From: Pandoraea sp.
Lineage (GTDB): Bacteria; Pseudomonadota; Gammaproteobacteria; Burkholderiales; Burkholderiaceae
DNA length: 64,000 bases
Direction: 5' to 3'
NCBI RefSeq assembly: GCF_004297875.1
Contig: NZ_SCSK01000061.1
Coordinates: 1-64,000 of the forward strand
This document shows positions 1-7,152 of the stretch, piece by piece. The translations under genes were made by a program, and so were the position numbers. Below the pieces are notes generated by a model. That model made no database searches. It was not told the DNA's origin and worked only from the letters and a program-made list of their open reading frames with translations. Every line of letters begins with the position of its first letter. Positions within the stretch are counted from its first letter, which is position 1.

Positions 1-56
1 AAATTGCGGAAAACCGTCAACACCTAAGTATTTGATTTTTATGGGTTGACATATTT
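1..56. mobile_element. Terminal stub of a putative integrated element
   Basis: These bases are visibly AT-rich compared with the GC-rich DNA that follows, and they abut a tRNA-Lys 3' fragment exactly where the 5' half of the tRNA should be. That is what the last bases of an integrative element look like when it sits in a tRNA gene. Only 56 bases are visible, with no coding content, so element type (island, ICE or prophage) cannot be told. The call is an inference from context. Confidence 0.45.
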
Positions 57-104
57 GGACTCTTAATCCGTAGGTCGAGTGTTCGAGCCACTCACGCCCC
101 ACCA
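57..104 (+). other. 3' fragment of tRNA-Lys(CTT); probable attachment site
   Basis: The sequence gives part of the 3' anticodon arm with loop CTCTTAA (60-66, anticodon CTT), a perfect T arm (stem 77-81 with 89-93, loop 82-88), the acceptor 3' strand ACGCCCC (94-100), discriminator A and CCA (102-104). The matching acceptor 5' strand GGGGCGT and the D arm are absent upstream; bases 1-56 are unrelated. The gene is therefore a 3' fragment. Tyrosine integrases commonly recombine in tRNA 3' ends and leave such a duplicate at the distal end of the element; the intact copy would lie on the far side, outside the window. Confidence 0.8.
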
Positions 105-110
105 GAATAC

Positions 111-144
111 AAAAGGGTTTCCGAAATGATCGGAAACCCTTTTT
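111..144. terminator. Rho-independent terminator
   Basis: The arms AAAAGGGTTTCCG (111-123) and CGGAAACCCTTTT (131-143) pair perfectly around a 7-nt loop and end in a T run. It follows directly after the tRNA fragment, so it is probably the original terminator of the tRNA-Lys transcript. The A-rich start and T-rich end would let it work in both directions. Confidence 0.85.
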
Positions 145-292
145 CATTTGTGGCGGCGCAACCGGGCTGGCCCTGCCTGCGCGGCCCGCCAACGCACTGC
201 CAAATGCATCGCAGCCGCGCGCTTTCCCTCATTCCATCGCGGCTCAGCCGCGCTGCCCCATCGCCGGCCACGCTCCGTGCGATCGGCATCAT

Positions 293-309
293 TTGTATGA
301 TGACCATAC
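293..309. promoter_or_regulatory. Candidate operator upstream of the GntR gene
   Basis: A perfect inverted repeat GTATG-N5-CATAC lies at 295-309. The 11-mer TTGTATGATGA (293-303) recurs in inverted orientation at 1250-1260, just upstream of denD. A motif shared by a GntR-type regulator and the adjacent catabolic operon is the usual picture of an autoregulated local repressor. The binding role is inferred. Confidence 0.5.
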
Positions 310-334
310 GTTCCGTGCATGGTATCGTCAGCTG

Positions 335-1195
335 ATGAAAAAGCCATCTTCCAGCCGCGCCAACAGCTCTCCGCCGAACGCCTCGCCCCAGCCGGCGATC
401 GAATTCGATGCCCCCAGGATAGCGCCGGCAGGCACACTCGCCGACCGCGTCACCGCGGTGCTGCTGGAAAAAATCAGGGCCGGCGAATTTCCCCCGGGCA
501 TGAGGCTGCCGCCCGAACAGGCGATCTGCGAGCGCTTCGGCGTGAGCCGCACGGTCGTGCGCGAGGCGATCTCGCGGCTCAAGTCCGACGGGCTCGTCGA
601 GGTGCGGCAAGGCAGCGGCACGGTGGTGCGCGAGCCGAACAGCGCCACGGCGTTTCGACTCGATATCGACACGCAGCACTCGATCGAAGCGGTGCTGCGC
701 GTGACCGAGCTGCGTCGCGGCATCGAGGCCGAGGCCGCCGCGCTCGCCGCACAGCGCCGTACCCGCGCCCAGCTTGCTGCGATTCGGCGCGCGCTGGGCG
801 CGATCGACAAGGCCGTCAAGCAGCAACGAGACGGGGTCGACGAAGATCTGGCTTTTCATATCGCCATCTCCCACGCAACCGGCAACCCGCTGTACCCGCC
901 ACTGCTGGAGTATCTGAGCCACTTCATTCATACGGCGATCGGCATTACGCGTTCCAACGAAGCACGGCGCGACGATTTTTCCAACGCGGTACGCGAGGAG
1001 CACAACGCAATCTATGAGGCGATCGCCGCCCAGGATGTGGTGGCGGCGCGGCGCGCCGTCGTCAAGCACATCGACAATGCCGGCCGGCGCATCCGCGAGG
1101 CCGATGCGGCATTCTGGGCCGAACATGGCGGGGCCGCCGCCGAGCCGCTGGTCGCGCCGGCCCGCCGTGGCACCCGGAACGCCGCACAACGCTAA
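335..1195 (+). CDS. GntR family regulator, FCD (FadR/UxuR-like) subgroup
   Basis: This is a DNA-binding regulator of 286 residues. The N-terminal winged helix (about residues 30-95) has the GntR pattern: LADRVTAVLLEKIRAGEF, then FGVSRTVVREAISRL and a basic wing ending GSGTVV. The helical FCD effector domain follows (about 105-230), with the usual acidic and histidine residues (EDLAFHIAISHATGN) that bind a metal and a carboxylated ligand in this class. The ATG at 335 (MKKPSSS) is preferred over an in-frame TTG at 293, which falls inside the candidate operator. It lies directly upstream of denD-otnK-otnC, so it probably senses a four-carbon sugar acid and represses that operon. Confidence 0.85.
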   Translation: MKKPSSSRANSSPPNASPQPAIEFDAPRIAPAGTLADRVTAVLLEKIRAGEFPPGMRLPPEQAICERFGVSRTVVREAISRLKSDGLVEVRQGSGTVVREPNSATAFRLDIDTQHSIEAVLRVTELRRGIEAEAAALAAQRRTRAQLAAIRRALGAIDKAVKQQRDGVDEDLAFHIAISHATGNPLYPPLLEYLSHFIHTAIGITRSNEARRDDFSNAVREEHNAIYEAIAAQDVVAARRAVVKHIDNAGRRIREADAAFWAEHGGAAAEPLVAPARRGTRNAAQR

Positions 1196-1221
1196 CACGC
1201 CAGTCTCGCCGCGCCGTATGT

Positions 1222-1260
1222 TTGCCGACGATCCGAACATAAGATAAGATCATCATACAA
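1222..1260 (+). promoter_or_regulatory. Candidate denD operon promoter with overlapping operator
   Basis: TTGCCG (1222-1227) and TAAGAT (1245-1250) are separated by 17 bp and make a plausible sigma-70 promoter. TCATCATACAA (1250-1260) is the inverted copy of the 11-mer found before the GntR gene and would overlap the start of transcription, a good place for repression. Predicted from sequence only. Confidence 0.5.
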
Positions 1261-1300
1261 CTTAGGGCAGTGCGTCATCGCGCCTTGCAAGGAGACACAA

Positions 1301-2281
1301 ATGAACATCGTGGTCACGGGTGCGGCGGGCTTTCTCGGCAAGCGGCTGATCAAGGCGCTGCTCGAACGCGGTGAACTGCATGACCCGCACGGGCAGCGGC
1401 AGCGTATCGAAAAAATCAGCGCGTTCGACGTCGCCCCGGTCACCGGTATCGACGATCCCCGAGTGCAGGCTCTGTCAGGCGACATCGCCGATACAGTCCA
1501 GCTCGAGCGCCTGATCGGGCCGGACACCGCCAGCGTGTTCCACCTCGCGGCAATCGTCTCGGGCCAGGCCGAACAGGATTTCGATCTCGGCATGCGCGTC
1601 AACTTCGACGCAACGCGCGCGCTGCTCGAGCGCATTCGCGCGCTCGGCACGGGCGCGCGATTGGTCATGACGAGCTCGGTGGCGGTATTCGGGGGCGCCT
1701 TGCCGCGCACCGTCGAAGACACGCACGTGTGGGCGCCGCAAAGCTCCTACGGCACCGAAAAGGCGCTGGCCGATCTGCTGCTGGCCGATTACAGCCGACG
1801 CGGATACGTCGACGGTCGCAGCCTGCGCATGCCGACCGTGGTGGTGCGCCCCGGCAAGCCGAATCGCGCCGCCTCGAGTTTCGCCAGCGGCATTATTCGC
1901 GAGCCGATCAACGGCGTTGAGGCGGTTTGCCCGGTCGCACCGCAAACACCGATGTGGCTGATCTCGCCCGAGCGCGCCATCGACAATCTGCTGCACGGCC
2001 ATGAACTGCTCGCCGCACAACTGAGCGGCGGCCGGGTGATCAACCTGCCCGGCCTGTCGGTGACGGTTGGCGAGATGCTCGAGTCGTTGCGGCGCGTCGC
2101 AGGCGGCGCAGCGGCCGATCGGGTACGTTTCGAGCCCGACCCGGCCGTCGAGCGAATCGTCAACTCGTGGCCCGGCAACTTCTCGGCCGACTACGCGCGT
2201 GCGCTTGGCTTCGTGGCCGATACGAGCTTCGACGACGTGGTGCGCGCGTTTATCCGAAGCAACGCCGACACCCCCCTCTGA
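1301..2281 (+). CDS. denD: D-erythronate dehydrogenase-like NAD-dependent epimerase/dehydratase
   Basis: This is an extended SDR of 326 residues. The nucleotide-binding motif GAAGFLG lies at residues 7-13; Ser126, Tyr150 and Lys154 (YGTEK) form the catalytic set. DenD proteins oxidise D-erythronate to the 2-oxo acid with NAD, the first step toward dihydroxyacetone phosphate. The assignment rests on the fold together with the neighbours otnK and otnC, the known partners. A strong ribosome site AAGGAG (1289-1294) supports the ATG at 1301. A related substrate such as another tetronate is possible. Confidence 0.8.
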   Translation: MNIVVTGAAGFLGKRLIKALLERGELHDPHGQRQRIEKISAFDVAPVTGIDDPRVQALSGDIADTVQLERLIGPDTASVFHLAAIVSGQAEQDFDLGMRVNFDATRALLERIRALGTGARLVMTSSVAVFGGALPRTVEDTHVWAPQSSYGTEKALADLLLADYSRRGYVDGRSLRMPTVVVRPGKPNRAASSFASGIIREPINGVEAVCPVAPQTPMWLISPERAIDNLLHGHELLAAQLSGGRVINLPGLSVTVGEMLESLRRVAGGAAADRVRFEPDPAVERIVNSWPGNFSADYARALGFVADTSFDDVVRAFIRSNADTPL

Positions 2282-2306
2282 GCGGCCCGCCTCGGGTAAT
2301 GCGACC

Positions 2307-3605
2307 ATGACAAAATCTTCCGTACTGCTGGGCTGCATCGCCGACGATTTCACCGGAGCGACCGATCTGGCCAATATGCTCGTGCGCGGCGGCATGCGCA
2401 CTGTCCAGACCATCGGCGTGCCGGCCGGACCGCTCGAGGCCCAGGCCGAAGCCGTGGTGGTCGCACTCAAGTCTCGCACCGCGCCGCGCACCCAGGCGGT
2501 GGCCGAATCGCTCGCCGCGCTTGCATGGCTGCGCAAGCTCGGCTGCCGGCAGTTTTATTTCAAATACTGCTCCACTTTCGATTCAACCGACGAGGGCAAT
2601 ATCGGCCCCGTCACCGAGGCATTGATGGCCGCGCTCGACGCGCCATTCGCGATCGCCTGCCCGGCGTTTCCCGAGAACGGACGCACTGTCTATCGGGGGC
2701 ACCTGTTCGTCGGCGACGCACCGCTCAATGAATCGGGCATGCAGAACCACCCGCTCACGCCCATGACCGACGCCAATCTGGTACGCGTGCTGCAACGGCA
2801 AACCGCCGCCAAAGTCGGACTGCTGCGCTACGACGCGATCCAGCGCGGCGTCGAGGCGGTGCGCGCCACGCGCGCGTCGCTCATGGCCGACGGCGTGCGC
2901 CTGGCCATCGCCGATGCGATCTCCGACGAAGATCTATACACGCTGGGCACCGCATGTGCGGACGATATATTGCTCACCGGCGGCTCCGGCCTCGCGCTCG
3001 GCCTGCCGGGCAATTTCTCGCGCGCCGGGCTGCTGCCCATGGCCGATCAGGCACAGCGCCTGCCCGCCGTCGGGCTGTCATCTGCCGTGCTGTGCGGCAG
3101 CTGCTCGCGCGCAACGCAAGCCCAGGTGGCCCACTGGATCGGCCTTGGCAGGCCGGCATTTCGGATCGATCCGTTCGCGCTGGCGCATGGCCAGCCGGTC
3201 GCCGACGAGGCCGTGGCATTTGCGCAGCGCCAGTTCGATAGCGGACCGGCCCTCTTCTACGCCACGGGTTCACCGCAAGAGGTCGACGCAGTGCAACGCC
3301 AGCTCGGCGCGGCCGCGTCGGGCGAACTGGTCGAACAGGCGCTGGCGGGCATTGCCCGACGGCTTTTCGAGATGGGGGTGCGACGCTTTGTCGTCGCCGG
3401 CGGCGAGACCTCCGGCGCGGTGGTCAACGCGCTCGGCGTGCGCGCGTTGCAGATCGGGCCGCAGATCGACCCTGGCGTGCCATGGACGGTATCGCTCGGC
3501 GCCGATCCGCTCGCGCTTGCCTTGAAATCAGGCAACTTCGGCACCGAAGATTTTTTCAGCAAGGCCCTGGCATTGTTGGATACCCACGCGGAGATCGCTC
3601 AATGA
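2307..3605 (+). CDS. otnK: 3-oxo-tetronate kinase (four-carbon acid sugar kinase family)
   Basis: The protein has 432 residues and the two-domain architecture of the four-carbon acid sugar kinases. The N-terminal substrate domain opens with IADDFTGATDLANML, and the C-terminal nucleotide domain carries the glycine-rich VAGGETSGAVV. OtnK phosphorylates 3-oxo-tetronate at O4. The ATG at 2307 fits the family start; the frame is open further upstream, but that part overlaps denD and has no family match. The stop codon overlaps the otnC start (ATGA at 3602-3605), implying translational coupling. D-threonate kinase is the main alternative, but otnC next door favours OtnK. Confidence 0.85.
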   Translation: MTKSSVLLGCIADDFTGATDLANMLVRGGMRTVQTIGVPAGPLEAQAEAVVVALKSRTAPRTQAVAESLAALAWLRKLGCRQFYFKYCSTFDSTDEGNIGPVTEALMAALDAPFAIACPAFPENGRTVYRGHLFVGDAPLNESGMQNHPLTPMTDANLVRVLQRQTAAKVGLLRYDAIQRGVEAVRATRASLMADGVRLAIADAISDEDLYTLGTACADDILLTGGSGLALGLPGNFSRAGLLPMADQAQRLPAVGLSSAVLCGSCSRATQAQVAHWIGLGRPAFRIDPFALAHGQPVADEAVAFAQRQFDSGPALFYATGSPQEVDAVQRQLGAAASGELVEQALAGIARRLFEMGVRRFVVAGGETSGAVVNALGVRALQIGPQIDPGVPWTVSLGADPLALALKSGNFGTEDFFSKALALLDTHAEIAQ

Positions 3606-4261
3606 GCAAGCCAGCCTCGGCACGTAACGACGAAAACCGCGTGCGCGAAGAAATCGCGCGGATCGGCGCAGACCTTTACGGGCGCCGCTATACGGTCGGC
3701 TCGGCAGGCAACATCAGCGCCCGGCTCGAGGACGGCTGGCTGATCACGCCGACCGATGCCTGCCTGGGCCACCTCGATCCGGCGAAAGTCGCCAAAGTGG
3801 ATTGCGACGGGCGCTGGGTGAGCGGCGACGCGCCGTCGAAAACGCTCGCGCTGCATCGCGCCGTCTACGATAGCGACCCGGCGATCCATGGTGTCGTGCA
3901 TACGCACTCGACGCATCTGGTTGCGCTCACGCTGGCCGGCGTATGGCAGACCGATGACGTGCTGCCGCCGATCACGCCATACCAGGTGATGAAAGTCGGG
4001 CACATTCCGCTGATTCCGTACAGACGCCCGGGCGATCCGCGTGTGGCCGAGCAGGTGCGATCGCTGGCGGCCGAAGTACGCGGCGTGCTACTCGAGCGGC
4101 TCGGGCCGGTCATGTGGGGCAAAAGCGTCTCGGCGGCGGCTTGGGCGCTCGAAGAACTCGAGGAAACCGCCCGGCTCTGGCTCACCACGACCCCGCGTCC
4201 GGCACCGCTGAGCGACGCGCAGATCGACGAGTTGCGCGCGACGTTCGGCGCTCGCTGGTAG
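3602..4261 (+). CDS. otnC: 3-oxo-tetronate 4-phosphate decarboxylase (class II aldolase family)
   Basis: The protein has 219 residues and the class II aldolase/adducin fold. The zinc-site histidines are seen in VVHTHSTH (His100, His102), and the phosphate-binding region TVGSAGNISAR lies at residues 31-41. The family decarboxylates 3-oxo-tetronate 4-phosphate to dihydroxyacetone phosphate, which enters glycolysis. It starts inside the otnK stop codon. The otnI isomerase that normally accompanies this set is not found after it; the next 369 bases hold no gene. Confidence 0.85.
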   Translation: MSKPASARNDENRVREEIARIGADLYGRRYTVGSAGNISARLEDGWLITPTDACLGHLDPAKVAKVDCDGRWVSGDAPSKTLALHRAVYDSDPAIHGVVHTHSTHLVALTLAGVWQTDDVLPPITPYQVMKVGHIPLIPYRRPGDPRVAEQVRSLAAEVRGVLLERLGPVMWGKSVSAAAWALEELEETARLWLTTTPRPAPLSDAQIDELRATFGARW

Positions 4262-4453
4262 CCAGCCAAACCGTCGGACCCGCCAAGGCAAAGCGACGCC
4301 GCGATACATCGCATAGCACCACCGCTGTGCGATGCGCCCACACCCACGCACCACTGCGATCCCCCGGCACCATCAGAACGCATCGCGCGAGTCCCGTCGC
4401 GTCATCCATCCCGCTTGCGGCGATCGGCAACCCAAGGCCGCGCAATCGAAATC

Positions 4454-4475
4454 GTCAATGCCCCCGGGCATTGAC
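4454..4475. promoter_or_regulatory. Inverted repeat in the otnC-MFS gap
   Basis: GTCAATGCCC (4454-4463) and GGGCATTGAC (4466-4475) pair perfectly over 10 bp around CC. A second, weaker repeat ATACCT-N8-AGGTAT lies at 4523-4542. The gap 4262-4630 contains no convincing gene; its open frames have no start signal or family resemblance. The repeats could be operators for the downstream carrier or a weak terminator of the otn operon; no T run follows directly. Confidence 0.4.
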
Positions 4476-4630
4476 CTCCCCGGCACATTTTTTGCTGCTG
4501 ACGACAATGCCTGATATACGGCATACCTGCATCCCGAGGTATTCCGTCGCCGGCTTTTTCAAACCATGAGCGGCCTCGCACTCTCCGGTGCGGTTCACGC
4601 CGCTCGGGCAAATGTCCTTGGAGAGCATTG

Positions 4631-5935
4631 ATGAATACCACGTCGCAACCGCTAGAGAGTCAGATCCCAAGTATTGCCCCCTCGGTCATCCACAGTCGCT
4701 GGGGCCAACTCGTGCTTGGGCTTGTCTGCATGATGGCGATCTCGAGCCCGCAATATGTCTGGACGCTGATGACGCATCCGCTGAGCACCAAGCTCGGCAT
4801 CACCTTGCCGGAAGTGCAGGTCGCGTTCTCGCTATTGATTATTCTTCAAACCTTCTTTTCGCCCTTCCAAGGCTCGCTCATTGACCGTTTCGGCCCGCGG
4901 CTGCTGATTTCCGTGGGTACCGTGCTGTCCGGCCTGAGCTGGGTGCTCGCCGCCCAAGCCACCAGTGCGATGATGCTGTATCTGGCCTATGGCGTGGTGG
5001 GCGGCTTAGGCACCGGCATCGTCTACGTCGGCGTGATTGGCCTGATGGTGCGATGGTTTCCGGCGCAACGCGGCTTCGCCGCTGGCGCGGTGGCGGCCGG
5101 CTACGGCTTCGGCGCGATCATCACCACTTTTCCGGTATCGACTTCGCTGCATACGCGCGGCCTGGACGCGACGCTGTGGATCTTCGGCATTGCCTTCGCA
5201 CTGATCGGTTTCGTTGCATCCCAGGGCCTGAGCGTGCCGCGCGGCGCGGCCCCGGCGGCGGTGGACCGAGGCGCCGCCGACCCACTCGACATGCAGCCGG
5301 CGCATATGCTGAAGACACCGATTTTCTGGCTGATGTTCGTGATGATGTGCATGATGTCGACTTCCGGCCTGATGGTCATCTCGCAAATGGCCACCTTCGC
5401 GCACGACTTCGGTGTGGGCAAAGCTACTGTGTTCGGGCTCGCCGCGCTGCCGCTGGCGCTCACCATCGACCGCTTCACCAATGGCATCACGCGCCCGCTG
5501 TTCGGCTGGATCTCCGATCGCGCCGGACGTGAAAATACCATGTGCTTCGCCTTCGCCCTGGAAGGCGTCGCCATGACGCTGTGGCTGCTCACGCGCTCGG
5601 ATCCGCTCATTTTCGTGCTGCTCTCCGGTGTCGTGTTTTTCGGCTGGGGTGAGATCTTCTCGCTGTTTCCATCGACGCTGACCGACACCTTCGGCACACG
5701 CTATGCGACGGCGAATTACGGCTGGCTTTACATCGCCCAGGGTATCGGCGCGGTCTTCGGCGGCCCGCTCGCGGCACTGCTGCACCAACATGCGGGCAGT
5801 TGGATGCCGGTATTCGGCAGTGCGATCGCCCTCGACCTGGGTGCAGCGGTGTTGGCGATCTTGGTGCTCAAACCCGGGCGGGCACGTTTTATCGCCGCAC
5901 GCCGCGCGCAGGCGAATTCGCCCATGGTTGTCTGA
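4631..5935 (+). CDS. MFS transporter, oxalate/formate antiporter (OFA) family
   Basis: This 434-residue inner-membrane carrier has 12 predicted helices. Early segments read VLGLVCMMAISSPQYVWTLM and VAFSLLIILQTFFSPFQG; the MFS loop motif DRFGPR follows helix 2 and the GxGxG-like GGLGTGIVYVG lies in helix 4. This is the OxlT-like pattern, so substrates are probably small carboxylates. The ATG at 4631 is preceded by GGAGAG (4620-4625). Its place after den/otn genes suggests uptake of a sugar acid or exchange of a product, but it may be a separate unit because 369 bp intervene. Confidence 0.8.
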   Translation: MNTTSQPLESQIPSIAPSVIHSRWGQLVLGLVCMMAISSPQYVWTLMTHPLSTKLGITLPEVQVAFSLLIILQTFFSPFQGSLIDRFGPRLLISVGTVLSGLSWVLAAQATSAMMLYLAYGVVGGLGTGIVYVGVIGLMVRWFPAQRGFAAGAVAAGYGFGAIITTFPVSTSLHTRGLDATLWIFGIAFALIGFVASQGLSVPRGAAPAAVDRGAADPLDMQPAHMLKTPIFWLMFVMMCMMSTSGLMVISQMATFAHDFGVGKATVFGLAALPLALTIDRFTNGITRPLFGWISDRAGRENTMCFAFALEGVAMTLWLLTRSDPLIFVLLSGVVFFGWGEIFSLFPSTLTDTFGTRYATANYGWLYIAQGIGAVFGGPLAALLHQHAGSWMPVFGSAIALDLGAAVLAILVLKPGRARFIAARRAQANSPMVV

Positions 5936-5945
5936 TACCCGCCCG

Positions 5946-6593
5946 TCAACGTGCGTTACGTCCGCAGGTCTGCTCCGGCACGACCTGCGACCCCAAGCGC
6001 GCGACCAGATAGCCGCCCAGCGCCTGCTGCATTTCGTGCCGCAGCGACTTGCCTCGGGCCTCGTCGAGCAGGCGGCTACCCTGCATCGCCGCGCGTACCA
6101 TCATCGACGCTGCCAGCGCGATCGGCGCGAGCTCGGCTTCTTTCATCTCGGGCGCAAATCTGGCCAGCAGCATCTGCACGCTTATCGACAACTTTTCCAT
6201 GCGATACGACTTTGGCACCAGCGACGGCGTCTCCGCCAGCACGCGGCACGCCGGCCGCTGCGACAGGTAGTCGTACACGACAGTGATCAGCTCCTGCCCG
6301 AATGCGTCGAGCGAAATGGGCAGAGTCGTCTGCCATTGGGCGAGCCGCTCGCCCAATTCGTCCATATAGCGGTGCAACAAAGCGCTGCCGATACTCTCCT
6401 TGCTCGGAAAAAACTGATACAGCGAACCGATCGAGGCACCGGCTTGCTTGGCGATCGCGCTCATTGTCGTGGCATCGTAACCTGCCGTGGCGAAAAGCTG
6501 CTCGGCCGCACCGAGCAGATCGGCAACACGCCGCTCGCCGCGCTCCTGTCGCGGCACTTTGGGGTGCCTTGACAATATATGAGGGCTAGTCAT
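5946..6593 (-). CDS. TetR family transcriptional regulator
   Basis: The protein has 215 residues. The N-terminal helix-turn-helix (about residues 18-62) reads LLGAAEQLFATAGYDATTMSAIAKQAGASIGSLYQFFPSKE, the standard TetR signature. The remainder is an all-helical ligand-binding domain. The start at 6593 (MTSPHILSR) matches the usual distance to the helix-turn-helix; the longer open frame has no family match. It is divergent from the DUF3331-EmrB genes and very probably represses that efflux unit. An inverted repeat sits over its own start. Confidence 0.85.
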   Translation of the reverse strand: MTSPHILSRHPKVPRQERGERRVADLLGAAEQLFATAGYDATTMSAIAKQAGASIGSLYQFFPSKESIGSALLHRYMDELGERLAQWQTTLPISLDAFGQELITVVYDYLSQRPACRVLAETPSLVPKSYRMEKLSISVQMLLARFAPEMKEAELAPIALAASMMVRAAMQGSRLLDEARGKSLRHEMQQALGGYLVARLGSQVVPEQTCGRNAR

Positions 6594-6615
6594 ATTATGG
6601 CTCTCAAAATATGAG
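6578..6615. promoter_or_regulatory. Candidate TetR operator region
   Basis: TATGA-N7-TCATA (6578-6594) is a perfect inverted repeat covering the TetR start codon. Further copies of ATATGAG appear at 6577-6583 and 6609-6615. Repeats of this size between a TetR gene and a divergent efflux operon are typical operators; binding is inferred. Confidence 0.4.
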
Positions 6616-6768
6616 TCTCCCTCGCATTTTACCCAAATGGCTCGACGCCGCAAGTCTGAAGTTTGCGGCCTTCGGCCCGGTACCCGGGTCCCTCCCCGAT
6701 CCGGGCCGTGTCGCGGCAACGCGCGAGCCGGCAAGGCGAGTGAGCGCATGATATGAAAGAGGTGAGCG

Positions 6769-7083
6769 ATGATGCATAACGCCAATGACCGGCTTGTGCC
6801 CGCGGCGGGGCGCCGCGTCCGGTTGCTGGAGCGCCCTCGCCCGGGCGTGCTGGTGGTCAACTGGAGCGACGCGCGTCGATGCCACTACGGCGAGCAAATC
6901 TGGCGGCTCGGCAAAGCCGCCACCAACGGTCTATGTGCCCTGAGCGGCGCGCCGATCCGCAAGGGTGATCCCGTCTTCAAACCACACCGCCGCCCACCGC
7001 CGCTCAATGCGGACGCCATGATCCTGCAGCGTGAAGTTCCCGAGTCCGTGTGCGCCGACGACCCGGCGGCGACGCTGCACTGA
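6769..7083 (+). CDS. DUF3331 domain-containing protein
   Basis: This 104-residue soluble protein resembles the DUF3331 family of Burkholderiaceae: VLVVNWSDARRCHYGEQIW, then LCALSGAPIRKGDPVFKP. The Cys-x-Leu-Ser-Gly-x-Pro-Ile core is the recurring feature. No function is established. A good ribosome site (AAAGAGGTG, 6757-6765) precedes the ATG. It lies 69 bp upstream of an EmrB-type pump in the same direction, so the two are probably co-transcribed under the divergent TetR. Confidence 0.75.
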   Translation: MMHNANDRLVPAAGRRVRLLERPRPGVLVVNWSDARRCHYGEQIWRLGKAATNGLCALSGAPIRKGDPVFKPHRRPPPLNADAMILQREVPESVCADDPAATLH

Positions 7084-7152
7084 TGCCCACCGCCGGCGCC
7101 CAATACGACGTCCGCGCCTTCCTGCGCGGGGCCTGAGGCGAGTCTGCGCGCC

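Noticed and set aside
4114..4569. Plus-strand frame of 151 codons overlapping the otnC end and the following gap
   Set aside because: It overlaps a well-supported gene in another frame, and its own sequence is Arg/Thr/Ala-rich without any motif.
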